Assembly: GCF_000696095.1 (NCBI RefSeq)
Contig: NZ_BAYX01000001.1
Span: forward strand, 62,001 to 126,000
Source: Rhizobium rhizogenes NBRC 13257
GTDB lineage: Bacteria; Pseudomonadota; Alphaproteobacteria; Rhizobiales; Rhizobiaceae
Length of the DNA stretch: 64,000 bases
Direction: 5' to 3'
Of the stretch, positions 17,572 through 25,445 are shown piece after piece. Each line of letters begins with the position of its first letter. Position 1 is the stretch's first letter. The position numbers were made by a program, and so were the translations under genes. A model generated the notes under the pieces. That model was not told where the DNA came from. It did not search any database and was given only the letters and a program-made list of their open reading frames with translations.

Positions 17572-18900
17572 TCAGATATTATTCTGCAAGATCTCCCGGA
17601 GCTTTCCGAAGAGTTCGTCGATGTGGTGTTTTTCGATGATCAGGGGCGGGGAGAGAGCGATGATGTCGCCGGTGGTGCGGATCAGTAGGCCTTTTTCATA
17701 GGCTTTCAGGAAGGCGGTGAAGGCGCGCTTGGTGGGTTCGCCGGTAATGGGGGAGAGTTCGATGGCGCCGATCAGGCCGGTGTTGCGGATATCGATGACG
17801 TTGGGGCAATCCTTCAGCGAGTGCAGTGCGTCGGCCCAATAGTCCGAGAGTTCGGCGGCGCGGGTCAGCAGGCCTTCTTCCTTGTAGGTGTCGAGCGTGG
17901 CAAGTGCCGCGGCTGCGGCGATCGGGTTGCCGGAATAGGTATAGCCATGGAAGAACTCGATCATGTGCTCGGGTCCCTGCATGAAGGCGTCGTGGATTTC
18001 CGAGGTGACGAAGACCGCGCCCATCGGGATGACGCCGTTGGTCAGGCCCTTGGCTGTGGTGATGATGTCGGGGGTGACATCGTAATATTGGGCGGCGAAG
18101 GGCGTGCCGAGGCGGCCGAAGCCGGTGATGACTTCGTCGAAGATCAGCAGGATGCCGTGCTTGGTGCAGATTTCGCGCAGCTTCTGCAGGTAGCCCTTCG
18201 GCGGGATCAGCACGCCGGTGGAGCCGGCGACCGGCTCGACAATGACGGCAGCGATGGTGGAGGCGTCATGCAGCGTGACGATGCGCTCCAGCTCGCTGGC
18301 GATATCGCCGCCATGCTCGGGCTCGCCGCGCGTGAAGGCATTCTTGCCGGGAACATGGGTGTGGGGCATGTGATCGACGCCGGTCAGCAGTGTGCCGAAC
18401 ATTTTGCGGTTGGTGACGATGCCGCCGACGGAGATGCCGCCGAAATTGACGCCGTGATAGCCGCGCTCGCGGCCGATCAGGCGGGAGCGAGAGCCGTTGC
18501 CCTTCACGCGATGATAGGCAAGCGCTACCTTCAGCGCGGTCTCGACGGATTCAGAGCCGGAATTTGTATAGAGAACATGGTTCATGCCCTCGGGTGCGAT
18601 ATCCACCAGCCGGTTGGCCAGTTCGAAGGCCTTGGGATGGCCGAGCTGGAAAGCCGGCGCATAATCGAGCTCGCCTGCCTGCTGGCTGATGGCTTCTGTG
18701 ATCTTCGGGCGACAATGTCCGGCATTCACGCACCACAGACCCGCCGTTCCATCCAGCACCTGCCGTCCGTCATGGGTGGTGTAATACATGTCCTTGGCGC
18801 CGACAAAGAGGCGCGGCTCCTTCTTGAACTGGCGATTGGCCGTAAACGGCATCCAAAAGGCGCTGAGATCGTTGGGGGCGGCGTTCAGACGGTTGGACAT
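17572..18900 (-). CDS. Class III omega-amino acid aminotransferase (beta-alanine:pyruvate type)
   Basis: 442 residues from ATG at 18900, chosen because GGAG lies six bases upstream. Fold-type I class III PLP features: HLHP-like entry LSAFWMPFTANRQFKKEPRLF, NSGSESVETALKVAL, RERGYHGVNFGG, LLIFDEVITGFGR and the PLP lysine in ITTAKGLTNG. The wording (AGLWCVNAGHCRP, YAPAFQLGHP) is that of omega-amino acid:pyruvate transaminases used in beta-alanine, GABA or polyamine catabolism. A TTGAC-N6-GTCAA dyad sits 58 bases upstream of the start and may be its operator. Confidence 0.9.
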   Translation of the reverse strand: MSNRLNAAPNDLSAFWMPFTANRQFKKEPRLFVGAKDMYYTTHDGRQVLDGTAGLWCVNAGHCRPKITEAISQQAGELDYAPAFQLGHPKAFELANRLVDIAPEGMNHVLYTNSGSESVETALKVALAYHRVKGNGSRSRLIGRERGYHGVNFGGISVGGIVTNRKMFGTLLTGVDHMPHTHVPGKNAFTRGEPEHGGDIASELERIVTLHDASTIAAVIVEPVAGSTGVLIPPKGYLQKLREICTKHGILLIFDEVITGFGRLGTPFAAQYYDVTPDIITTAKGLTNGVIPMGAVFVTSEIHDAFMQGPEHMIEFFHGYTYSGNPIAAAAALATLDTYKEEGLLTRAAELSDYWADALHSLKDCPNVIDIRNTGLIGAIELSPITGEPTKRAFTAFLKAYEKGLLIRTTGDIIALSPPLIIEKHHIDELFGKLREILQNNI

Positions 18901-18958
18901 GCTGTTCTCCATGGCCATTCGGGGCCATCTCCCGATCGCGGTAGAGCCCGCGTGATTA

Positions 18959-18974
18959 TTGACTGTCTGGTCAA
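18959..18974. promoter_or_regulatory. Candidate operator of the aminotransferase gene
   Basis: Perfect 16-base dyad TTGAC-TGTCTG-GTCAA. Short TTGAC/GTCAA dyads are typical of TetR- and GntR-family operators. No regulator gene adjoins it. Confidence 0.45.
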
Positions 18975-19195
18975 ATTATCAGTCGGCCCCATGGCGTCAA
19001 GATGAAGCCGGGGGAGACGACGGAGGGTTCGGGGAAGGGAGGACGCGGTGATTTCGTTTTTAGTCCAGTTCTGTCTCGTCTTGTCTTGTTTGCTCACGCC
19101 AAATCAGATCAGATCGCATCCAGTACGGAGAGAAGCGACTGGCGAACGCGATGGAGCCGTGGCATGTGTCGCTGGTACGCAGATGGGGCTAAACA
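18975..19195. other. Intergenic stretch without recognisable gene
   Basis: Together with the dyad and the nolR terminator this is a 434-base gap between two minus-strand genes. I see an AT-poorer purine-rich tract (19010-19045) and a pyrimidine tract with repeated TCTTG (19070-19090) but no convincing ORF, tRNA or paired structure. Confidence 0.4.
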
Positions 19196-19227
19196 CGAAA
19201 AAGCTGGCAAATTGAAAATTTGCCAGC
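19196..19227 (-). terminator. Rho-independent terminator of the NolR-like gene
   Basis: Perfect 11-bp arms GCTGGCAAATT (19203-19213) and AATTTGCCAGC (19217-19227). Read on the minus strand the hairpin is followed by TTTTTCG, a proper terminator tail, about 108 bases after the stop of the regulator gene. Confidence 0.85.
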
Positions 19228-19334
19228 CAAATCAGATATATAATTGTGGTCATGAAAGCAGCCTGATCTTAAGGGTGGGACGTGTCCTCCCCCTGCGGAT
19301 CATGCTCCGGCAGTCCTAGAGTCAGTTTTGGCTC

Positions 19335-19652
19335 TTAAGCAGCCGTTCTACTTTTTTCCGGTTCACAATAAATGTCTTCCAGCGTTTCCAGGACCCGGAT
19401 GACCGACTCTGAAGTGCTGGAGTAGTAAATGGTTTGAGCATCGCGGCGGGTCTTTACCAGCTTCTGGGCACGAAGCTTCGAAAGATGCTGGGAAAGCGCA
19501 GATTGGCTGAGCCCCACTTGGTTGGCCAATACGCCGACCGGGACTTCACCCTTGACCAAGCTGCAAAGAATCATCAGGCGCTTGGGGTTCGCCATTGCAG
19601 ATAGTAGTGCTGCCGCCACGTTGGAGTGGTCAGCCAAATTTCTTGTTTTCAT
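19335..19652 (-). CDS. nolR: ArsR/SmtB-family regulator, NolR-like
   Basis: 105 residues. The winged-helix core is LLSAMANPKRLMILCSLVKGEVPVGVLANQVGLSQSALSQHLSKLRAQKLVKTRRDAQTIYY. The recognition helix SQSALSQHLSKLR and the lack of ArsR/SmtB metal-binding CxC motifs fit the NolR group, which represses nod, core metabolic and its own genes in rhizobia. Upstream, a dyad and a match to the published NolR half-site pattern (A/T)TTAG-N9-A(T/A) overlap the promoter. Other non-metal ArsR proteins (BigR-like) are possible, so the name is probable, not proven. Confidence 0.75.
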   Translation of the reverse strand: MKTRNLADHSNVAAALLSAMANPKRLMILCSLVKGEVPVGVLANQVGLSQSALSQHLSKLRAQKLVKTRRDAQTIYYSSTSESVIRVLETLEDIYCEPEKSRTAA

Positions 19653-19683
19653 CTCTTGATCTTCCTAATGCGGAGCGTACATC

Positions 19684-19701
19684 AGAAATTGCGTAATTTC
19701 T
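19684..19701. promoter_or_regulatory. Candidate NolR autoregulatory operator
   Basis: AGAAATT-N4-AATTTCT dyad 32 bases upstream of the regulator start. Read on the minus strand the same site gives TTTAG-N9-AA, matching the NolR consensus (A/T)TTAG-N9-A(T/A). Position suits self-repression. Confidence 0.55.
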
Positions 19702-19766
19702 AAACCGGGGAGCTAACCCGATAGCTAACAATACCAAGTTGGGTGAAAGATTGTATATACCTAAAT

Positions 19767-19919
19767 TTAAGGTATCGAGTATGCTATTTTAGATATGTGT
19801 AATTTAATGTCGTCTCCCGCCCATACGGGTAGGTCGAATTCCCCTCCGAACGTCCCATTTTCCCGAATTAGGTCGATTCCCGCCATATCTAGGTCGTAAA
19901 TCCGCCACCACTCGCCCAT
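19767..19919 (-). CDS. Possible 50-residue ORF made of degenerate repeats
   Basis: ATG at 19919 has AGAGGG five bases upstream, a very good ribosome-binding site. The product begins MGEWWRIYDLDMAG and ends LHISKIAYSIP. It contains three DL-containing units (YDLDMAG, IDLIRENG, FDLPVWAG) that correspond to three TAGGTCG (plus-strand) repeats in the DNA. Codons are unlike the neighbours: Leu is mostly CTA, rare in GC-rich rhizobia, and the 3' half is AT-rich. It lies 32 bases after the PNPOx-like gene on the same strand. I recognise no family. It could be a real small protein, a decayed gene or a chance ORF in a repeat. Confidence 0.3.
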   Translation of the reverse strand: MGEWWRIYDLDMAGIDLIRENGTFGGEFDLPVWAGDDIKLHISKIAYSIP

Positions 19920-19920
19920 T
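19830..19920. repeat. Degenerate intergenic repeat, TAGGTCG units
   Basis: TAGGTCG occurs at 19830, 19869 and 19890. The 39-40-base units starting at 19830 and 19890 are similar along their length, both continuing to a CCCATTTT(T)CCC segment. The repeat overlaps the 50-codon ORF on the opposite strand. Confidence 0.5.
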
Positions 19921-19951
19921 TTTCCCTCTGACCCACCCGTGATGGCCGAGG

Positions 19952-20515
19952 CTATGTTGGGCGGCGGGATACTAATTCTCGCACTATGGCGTCTGCCTCT
20001 TTCACCAGCACTTCATTAGCCGCCGAAAGAATCATCAGATCGGAGCCCGGCAGAACAAAGGCTTTGCCGAAGCCGCCATTCAGGCTGGCGACAAGTGGGA
20101 CGAGGCGAAAGAAGCAGAAATCCGGAAAATCGATGTAGAGCTTCGCCTTCGGATGGTGGGCGAGGAAACGTGAGCGGATGCGTTCATGCAGCGGATGTTC
20201 ACGATCGACGCGCTCCGCATTGCATTGGACGCTGAGGCGTGGATGGGCGAGGGGATCGCCCTTGCCGGGCTCGCCGAAGAGAACCGAGGCGCGCGGATCC
20301 CTCGACAGCGCCTTGGTATGGGCTGAGAGGTCGGAGACGAGGATGACCGGCACGCCGTCGATATCGGTGCCGGTCAGCGCGCGGCTGACGGAGGGAAAGC
20401 CGGTCTCAGGATCGATGACGGCAAGTGCCGCGTAGCGGGCCGAATGTAAGAGGATACGCGCCTGTTTGCGCGCCGCCTCGTCGGTTTCCCGCAGCACGGA
20501 CGGCTTGTCGTTCAT
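19952..20515 (-). CDS. PNPOx-fold (HugZ/pyridoxamine oxidase-like) flavin-binding family protein
   Basis: 187 residues from ATG at 20515. The split-barrel signature is visible: AALAVIDPETGFPSVSRAL, GVPVILVSDLSAHTKALSRDPRASVLFGEP, PLAHPRLSVQCNAERV, and the C-terminal FPDFCFFRLVPLVASLNGGFGKAF, which is the wording of HugZ-type heme-utilisation proteins and related FMN proteins. The C-terminal DUF2470 domain of full HugZ is absent. It follows choV by 40 bases on the same strand and is probably cotranscribed. Substrate unknown: heme or a flavin-reducible compound are both possible. Confidence 0.78.
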   Translation of the reverse strand: MNDKPSVLRETDEAARKQARILLHSARYAALAVIDPETGFPSVSRALTGTDIDGVPVILVSDLSAHTKALSRDPRASVLFGEPGKGDPLAHPRLSVQCNAERVDREHPLHERIRSRFLAHHPKAKLYIDFPDFCFFRLVPLVASLNGGFGKAFVLPGSDLMILSAANEVLVKEADAIVRELVSRRPT

Positions 20516-20555
20516 CGTCTCTCTCCCGCAGGATAAGAAGAGCAGTCCGGGTGGA

Positions 20556-21605
20556 CTACTCCTTTCGCCGGTGGCTGGTGAGGCCAGCCACGACATCCTG
20601 GGCGGAAATCGTCCCGATAATCACGCCGTTGTCAACGACGCCGATATTGCCCGGCTGACGCGTCAGCGCGTCGAGAATATCGATGAGCGGCGTTGTCGCC
20701 GTGGTCGTGCCGGTAACAGAGCCGCCGACCGAAGAATGGCCGATGCCCTGCTGCATGACATCGCCCGCTGTCAGCATGCTGATCGGGTTCATGTGCTGCA
20801 CGAAGTCGGCGACATACTGATCGGCAGGGTTTCTGACGATTTCCTGCGGCGTACCGCACTGGATGATGTGCCCGCTCTCCATGATGGCAATGCGATTGCC
20901 GATGCGGAAGGCTTCATCGAGATCGTGGCTGACGAAGAGGATCGTTCGCTTCAGGCGGCGCTGGAATTCCAGAAGCTCATCCTGCAGGCGGGTACGGATC
21001 AACGGGTCAAGCGCCGAGAACGGCTCGTCCATGAGCAGGATCGGCGCACCGGTTGCAAAGGCGCGGGCAAGGCCGACACGCTGCTGCATGCCGCCGGAGA
21101 GTTCGTTGACCCGGCGATTGGCCCATTGTGTCAGGTTGACGAGTTCCAGCTGTTCGTCGACGCGTTTCTTGCGTTCAGGCTCCGGCACACCGGCAAGCTC
21201 GAGGCCGAAGCCGACATTGTCGGCAACGGTGCGCCAGGGCAGCAATGCAAACTGCTGGAACACCATGGAGACCGTGTGCATGCGCAGGTCGCGCAGCGTC
21301 TTGGGACTACAGTCATAGGGATTGACCGGCCCGGTCTTGGTATTGACGACGACATTGCCGCGCACGACCGGGGCCAGGCCGTTGACGGCGCGCAGCAGCG
21401 TCGACTTGCCGGAACCGGAAAGGCCCATGAGCACGAGGATTTCGCCTTCCTCGACCTCTAGCGAGGCATTGGCGACGCCGAGCACCAGGCCTGTTGCCTT
21501 GCCGATCTCGTCGCGGGTCTTTCCTTCGTCCGCGAGCTTGAGGGCTGCCTCGGGGCGGTCGCCGAAGATGATGCTGACATTGTTGAAGGCGACGGCAGTG
21601 GTCAT
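20556..21605 (-). CDS. choV: Choline/glycine betaine ABC transporter ATP-binding protein
   Basis: 349 residues. ProV-like ATPase with an N-terminal extension (AFNNVSIIFGDRPEAALKLADEGKTRDEI) typical of the ChoV/ProV group. Walker A GLSGSGKSTLL, Q-loop VFQQFALLPWRTV, signature LSGGMQQRVGLARA, Walker B ILLMDEPFSALD, H-loop VSHDLDEA. The C-terminus has a single CBS-like region (DVMQQGIG... DNGVIIGTISAQDVVAGL). Its ATG overlaps the choW stop by 4 bases. Confidence 0.9.
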   Translation of the reverse strand: MTTAVAFNNVSIIFGDRPEAALKLADEGKTRDEIGKATGLVLGVANASLEVEEGEILVLMGLSGSGKSTLLRAVNGLAPVVRGNVVVNTKTGPVNPYDCSPKTLRDLRMHTVSMVFQQFALLPWRTVADNVGFGLELAGVPEPERKKRVDEQLELVNLTQWANRRVNELSGGMQQRVGLARAFATGAPILLMDEPFSALDPLIRTRLQDELLEFQRRLKRTILFVSHDLDEAFRIGNRIAIMESGHIIQCGTPQEIVRNPADQYVADFVQHMNPISMLTAGDVMQQGIGHSSVGGSVTGTTTATTPLIDILDALTRQPGNIGVVDNGVIIGTISAQDVVAGLTSHRRKE

Positions 21606-22459
21606 GAGCGGTCTCCTTCGCCGGGGGCACGGAACATGCGGTCGAGAATGATTGCGAGAATGACGATGCAGGAGCCGGAATCGAAGCTCTTGGCGACATT
21701 GACGCTGTTCAGCGCGCGCAGCACCGGCACGCCGAGGCCAGGGGCCCCGACGAGGGCGGCGATGGACACCATGGAGAGCGACAGCATGATCGTCTGCGTC
21801 AGGCCGGCCATGATCTGCGGCATGGCGAAGGGCACCTCGACCTTGCGCAGCACCTGTCGCGGCGTCGCGCCGAAGGCTTCAGCCGCTTCGACGAGAGAGG
21901 GCGGGGTCGAGATGATGCCGAGGCGGGTCATGCGGATCGATGCGGGAATGGCGAAGACGACGGTGGCGATCAGGCCCGGCACCATGCCAAGGCCAAGCAG
22001 GATCATCGCCGGCACCAGATAAACGAAGGTCGGGATGGTCTGCATCAGGTCGAGGATCGGCCGCATGATGGCATAGAGCCACGGGCGGCGAGCGGCGGCG
22101 ATGCCGAGGGGGACGCCGACCAGCATGCAGACGAAAGTCGAGGCCAGCACCAGCGCAAGCGTCTCCGTCGTTTCCTTCCAGTAGCCCTGGTTGATGGTGA
22201 CGAGCAGTCCGATGAAGGTGAGGGCGGTGACCGCAACGCTCCGGCGCATCCAGTAGGCGATGGCCGCAATAACAACGACGACGATCAGCGGATGTGGCGC
22301 CTGCAGGAGGAAGAGCAGTCCTTTGATCCCATGTGACGCGACGAAGGAAAGACCGTCGAAGAACCATATGAAATTGGTCGTCAGCCAGTCGACGACGGCT
22401 TTGGCCCAGGGGCCGATAGGGATGCGGTAATCGGTTAACCAGTTCACGTCTTTGCCCAC
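21602..22459 (-). CDS. choW: Choline/glycine betaine ABC transporter permease
   Basis: 285 residues from GTG at 22459; a second GTG at 22447 gives VNWLTDYRIPIGPW and is a reasonable alternative. ProW-type permease: transmembrane segments, the VGVPLGIAAARRP loop and the EAA motif EAAEAFGATPRQVLRKVEVPFAMPQIMAGL. It lies 168 bases downstream of choX with a terminator-like hairpin between, and overlaps choV by 4 bases. Confidence 0.9.
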   Translation of the reverse strand: MGKDVNWLTDYRIPIGPWAKAVVDWLTTNFIWFFDGLSFVASHGIKGLLFLLQAPHPLIVVVVIAAIAYWMRRSVAVTALTFIGLLVTINQGYWKETTETLALVLASTFVCMLVGVPLGIAAARRPWLYAIMRPILDLMQTIPTFVYLVPAMILLGLGMVPGLIATVVFAIPASIRMTRLGIISTPPSLVEAAEAFGATPRQVLRKVEVPFAMPQIMAGLTQTIMLSLSMVSIAALVGAPGLGVPVLRALNSVNVAKSFDSGSCIVILAIILDRMFRAPGEGDRS

Positions 22460-22592
22460 TCTTTGGGCGGCGAACCCGGACGTCTTGGGTCGTTCCGGAT
22501 GCGGCCGCCGGAGAATAACGGCCTATGGCGCCAGATGGGCGTTACCCGATGCGCAGCGCAATAGGAGGGAAGCAGTCCGTTCATGGAAGAGA

Positions 22593-22615
22593 AAGGGGCG
22601 GTTAAGCCGCCCCTT
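22593..22615 (-). terminator. Hairpin after choX, probably partial terminator
   Basis: Perfect 9-bp arms AAGGGGCGG and CCGCCCCTT with a 5-base loop, 13 bases after the choX stop. The minus-strand tail (TCTCTT) is weakly T-rich, suiting partial read-through into choWV so that binding protein exceeds permease. Confidence 0.65.
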
Positions 22616-22627
22616 ATCCCTTCGATG

Positions 22628-23584
22628 TCACAGGCCGAGCTTGGCCTTGACTGCCGCAAGCCCGTCACCGCCATCCTTGGTGGTGACGCCGGCAAGCCAG
22701 GGGGTGATGGCCGTCGGATTGGCCTTCAGCCATTCCGTTGCAGCCACTTCCGGTTCCTTGCTGTCGTTCAGGATCTTGCCCATGATCTCGTTTTCCATCG
22801 GCAACGAGAAGACGAGGTTCTTCACGAAGGCGCCGACATTCGGGCATTCCTGCAGATAACCGGCCCGGACGTTGGTGTAAACCGTCGCGCCGCCGTAGTT
22901 CGGACCGAAGACGTCGTCGCCACCGGAGAGATAGGTCATCTTGTAATTGCTGTTCATCGGATGCGGGGCCCAGCCGAGGAAGATGATCGGCTTGCCTTCC
23001 TTGTCCGCGCGGGACACCTGGGCAAGCATGCCCTGTTCGGAGGATTCGACCACTTCGAAGCCCTTGAGGCCGAAGGTGTTCTTGTCGACCATGTCGATGA
23101 TCAGGCGGTTGCCGTCATTGCCCGGCTCGATGCCGTAGATCTTGCCGTCCAGGTCGTCCTTGTGGGTGGCAATGTCCTTGAAGTCCTTGATGCCGAGTGC
23201 CGCACCCTTTTCGTTGGTCGCGAGCGTGTATTTCGCGCCTTCCAGGTTGGCGCCGACGGTTTCGACCGACTTGTCTTCGGCAAACGGCTTGATGTTCTCG
23301 GCCATGGAGGGCATCCAGTTGCCGAGGAAGACGTCGATGTCCTTGTTTTTCAGCGACTGGTAGGTCACCGGCACGGCGAGCACCTTGACGTCGGTGTCGT
23401 AGCCGAGAGCCTTCAGAAGGATGGAGGCCGTCGCCGTGGTGGAGGTAATATCCGTCCAGCCAACATCGGCGAAATGCACGGTGCTACAGCTCGCCGGTTC
23501 GGCGGCGGAAGCTGCGGTTGCGCCCAGCGTGAGCGCGGAAAGGGTTGAAGCGAAGGCAAGTGCGGTAAATGTCATTTTTATCAT
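22628..23584 (-). CDS. choX: Periplasmic choline-binding protein
   Basis: 318 residues, ATG at 23584 with GGGAG seven bases upstream. Signal peptide MIKMTFTALAFASTLSALTLGATAASAAEP. ProX/ChoX-type binding protein: VHFADVGWTDITSTTATAS, FLGNWMPSM, KYTLATN, IIFLGWAPHPMN and DDVFGPNYGG carry the tryptophan, tyrosine and aspartate residues that form the aromatic box for trimethylammonium groups in ChoX. In Sinorhizobium the ChoXWV system is high-affinity for choline, which is oxidised to betaine for osmoprotection or carbon. The bet oxidation genes are not in this window. Confidence 0.92.
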   Translation of the reverse strand: MIKMTFTALAFASTLSALTLGATAASAAEPASCSTVHFADVGWTDITSTTATASILLKALGYDTDVKVLAVPVTYQSLKNKDIDVFLGNWMPSMAENIKPFAEDKSVETVGANLEGAKYTLATNEKGAALGIKDFKDIATHKDDLDGKIYGIEPGNDGNRLIIDMVDKNTFGLKGFEVVESSEQGMLAQVSRADKEGKPIIFLGWAPHPMNSNYKMTYLSGGDDVFGPNYGGATVYTNVRAGYLQECPNVGAFVKNLVFSLPMENEIMGKILNDSKEPEVAATEWLKANPTAITPWLAGVTTKDGGDGLAAVKAKLGL

Positions 23585-23819
23585 TACGTGACTCCCAGTC
23601 TAACGTTCCCAAGCAAGCACCAATAACCGAGATTTACAAGCGACCTCCGCGTATTTGCGCCGGTTTGGAGGGGCTGATTGCGACGCTCCTCTTTTTTCCG
23701 GTCGAGTGTTGTCGGGCTAATCCCGTATTGCGTGAATCCACCGTAAATCCTGTGGTTTTTGCAGGAGGCGTCTTTCCTTCACGCTTCAGAGCACCCATGA
23801 AGCAATCAAGGAGAACGTC

Positions 23820-24401
23820 ATGGCCAAGCTCTATTTCCATTATTCGACGATGAATGCCGGCAAGTCGACCATGTTGTTGCAGGCGGCCTACAATTATCAG
23901 GAGCGCGGCATGCGTACCGCGGCTTTTATTGCTGCGCTGGACGATCGCGCCGGTCGCGGCAAGATTGCGTCGCGTATTGGCCTGACGATGGATGCCATAC
24001 CGTTCGATGCCGCCGACGATCTCTTCACCTTGGTCGATGAAATGCATGCCGAGGAGCCTCTGGCCTGCGTCTTTGTCGATGAGGCGCAATTCCTGTCGCA
24101 TGAGCAGGTCTGGCAGCTTGCTCATGTCGTCGATCGCCTTGACCTGCCGGTCATGGCCTACGGACTGCGGACGGATTTCCATGGGAAGTTATTTCCGGGC
24201 TCACAGGAGCTGCTGACGATCGCCGACGAGTTGCGCGAAGTGCGGACGATCTGCCATTGCGGGCGCAAGGCGACCATGGTGGTGCGCCTCGATTCGGCCG
24301 GCAAGGCGGCGCGCGACGGCGCGCAGATCGAGATCGGCGGCAGCGACAAATATGTTTCGCTTTGCCGCCGCCACTGGGAAGCGGCGATGGCGGAAGAATA
24401 G
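23820..24401 (+). CDS. tdk: Thymidine kinase
   Basis: 193 residues, AAGGAG site eight bases before ATG. Type II thymidine kinase: P-loop YFHYSTMNAGKSTMLLQAAYNY at the N-terminus, VDEAQFLS with the catalytic acid region, VMAYGLRTDF (lasso/substrate site) and the zinc lobe residues in TICHCGRKATMV and YVSLCRRHW (Cys-x-Cys and Cys-x-x-His). It phosphorylates thymidine for salvage. It stands between divergent choX and the cytochrome c gene, 95 bases upstream of the latter. Confidence 0.96.
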   Translation: MAKLYFHYSTMNAGKSTMLLQAAYNYQERGMRTAAFIAALDDRAGRGKIASRIGLTMDAIPFDAADDLFTLVDEMHAEEPLACVFVDEAQFLSHEQVWQLAHVVDRLDLPVMAYGLRTDFHGKLFPGSQELLTIADELREVRTICHCGRKATMVVRLDSAGKAARDGAQIEIGGSDKYVSLCRRHWEAAMAEE

Positions 24402-24495
24402 GAACGTCCGCGTCATTGCGTCATCCGGCAATAGACCGCAAATGTCTCTATGGTCGCGGCGACGGGATGGATCGCTTCCCGATCAGGGAGGACTA

Positions 24496-24882
24496 ATGAA
24501 ATCGCTCTGTCGGCTGGCCGCGGCCGCTGCTCTCTTCTCCAGTTCGGCCGCTTTTGCCGATGGTGACGCGGTCGCCGGCGCGACGGTCTTCAAGAAATGC
24601 GCCGTCTGCCACACGGCGACCGCGCATGAGAACCATGTCGGGCCGTCGCTGATGGGCGTGGTCGGCCGCCCCGTCGCCACTGTGCCGGATTACAGTTACT
24701 CGACGGCGATGAAGGCGTTCGGCGCCGACGGCAAGGTCTGGGACGAGGCGCTACTGCGGAAATACCTGCCCAGCCCGCAATTCCTGGTGAAGGGCACGAA
24801 GATGACTTTCCAGGGCTTGAAGAGCGACAAGGATATCGACAATATCATCGCCTATCTGAAGAGCCCGGCCGTTGCGCAGTAA
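24496..24882 (+). CDS. Small periplasmic c-type cytochrome
   Basis: 128 residues from ATG at 24496 with GGAGGA upstream. Signal peptide MKSLCRLAAAAALFSSSAAFA, then DGDAVAGATVFKKCAVCHTATAHENHVGPSLMGVVGRPVATV: a CxxCH heme motif (CAVCH) followed by the GP-L-GVVGR pattern of cytochrome c2/c550 class I proteins. The distal Met is in KGTKMTFQGL. Likely a soluble periplasmic electron carrier. Confidence 0.92.
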   Translation: MKSLCRLAAAAALFSSSAAFADGDAVAGATVFKKCAVCHTATAHENHVGPSLMGVVGRPVATVPDYSYSTAMKAFGADGKVWDEALLRKYLPSPQFLVKGTKMTFQGLKSDKDIDNIIAYLKSPAVAQ

Positions 24883-24969
24883 AGGTGCAGGCTCTGCTGT
24901 CGCTCTAATCGGGCTGCCGCGTCAAAACCTCTTGCGGACGTGTTTCTCAAACTCCGTCGGTAAAAAGCA

Positions 24970-25359
24970 ATGCGTTTTGTGAATCCCATCCCGTTTGTTC
25001 GCGACATAAATTGCTCGAAGGCGTTCTACAACGAGCGGCTCGGCCTGAAGATCATAGAAGATTTCGGAAATTTTATTCTCTTCGAGACTGGTTTTGCGAT
25101 CCACGAAGGGCGGTCTCTCGAAAAGACGATCTGGCGGCAAAATAGCGATCCCCCCAAGTCCTATGGGCAAAGGAACCTACTTCTGTATTTCGAACATGAG
25201 GATATTGATGCGGCCTTCGCCAATATCGCACCGCATGTCGAATTGATCCACCCTGTCGAAACGCAGGAATGGGGGCAGCGGGTCTTCCGTTTTTATGATC
25301 CGGATGGGCATGCGATCGAGATCGGCGAGCCAGAGAATAAAGTACCCAAGGGTAATTGA
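24970..25359 (+). CDS. VOC (glyoxalase/bleomycin resistance) superfamily protein
   Basis: 129 residues, single VOC repeat pair: FVNPIPFVRDINCSKAFYNERLGLKIIEDFGNFILFETGFAIHEG at the N-terminus and VFRFYDPDGHAIEIGE at the C-terminus, the latter holding the metal-binding Glu. The spread of motifs fits a small dimeric VOC enzyme or resistance protein. No substrate can be assigned. The ribosome-binding site is weak. Confidence 0.78.
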   Translation: MRFVNPIPFVRDINCSKAFYNERLGLKIIEDFGNFILFETGFAIHEGRSLEKTIWRQNSDPPKSYGQRNLLLYFEHEDIDAAFANIAPHVELIHPVETQEWGQRVFRFYDPDGHAIEIGEPENKVPKGN

Positions 25360-25445
25360 CGCAAAAACAGATGTGTCGCTCGGTCATTTTCTTTGCACCT
25401 TTAAGCGGTTAATCTCGCCGGTAAAGGCAATTGAGAGACGCTTTC

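Noticed and set aside
19002..19319. 105-codon plus-strand ORF over the region between aminotransferase and regulator genes
   Set aside because: It runs through the nolR terminator hairpin and has no product similarity or start signal.
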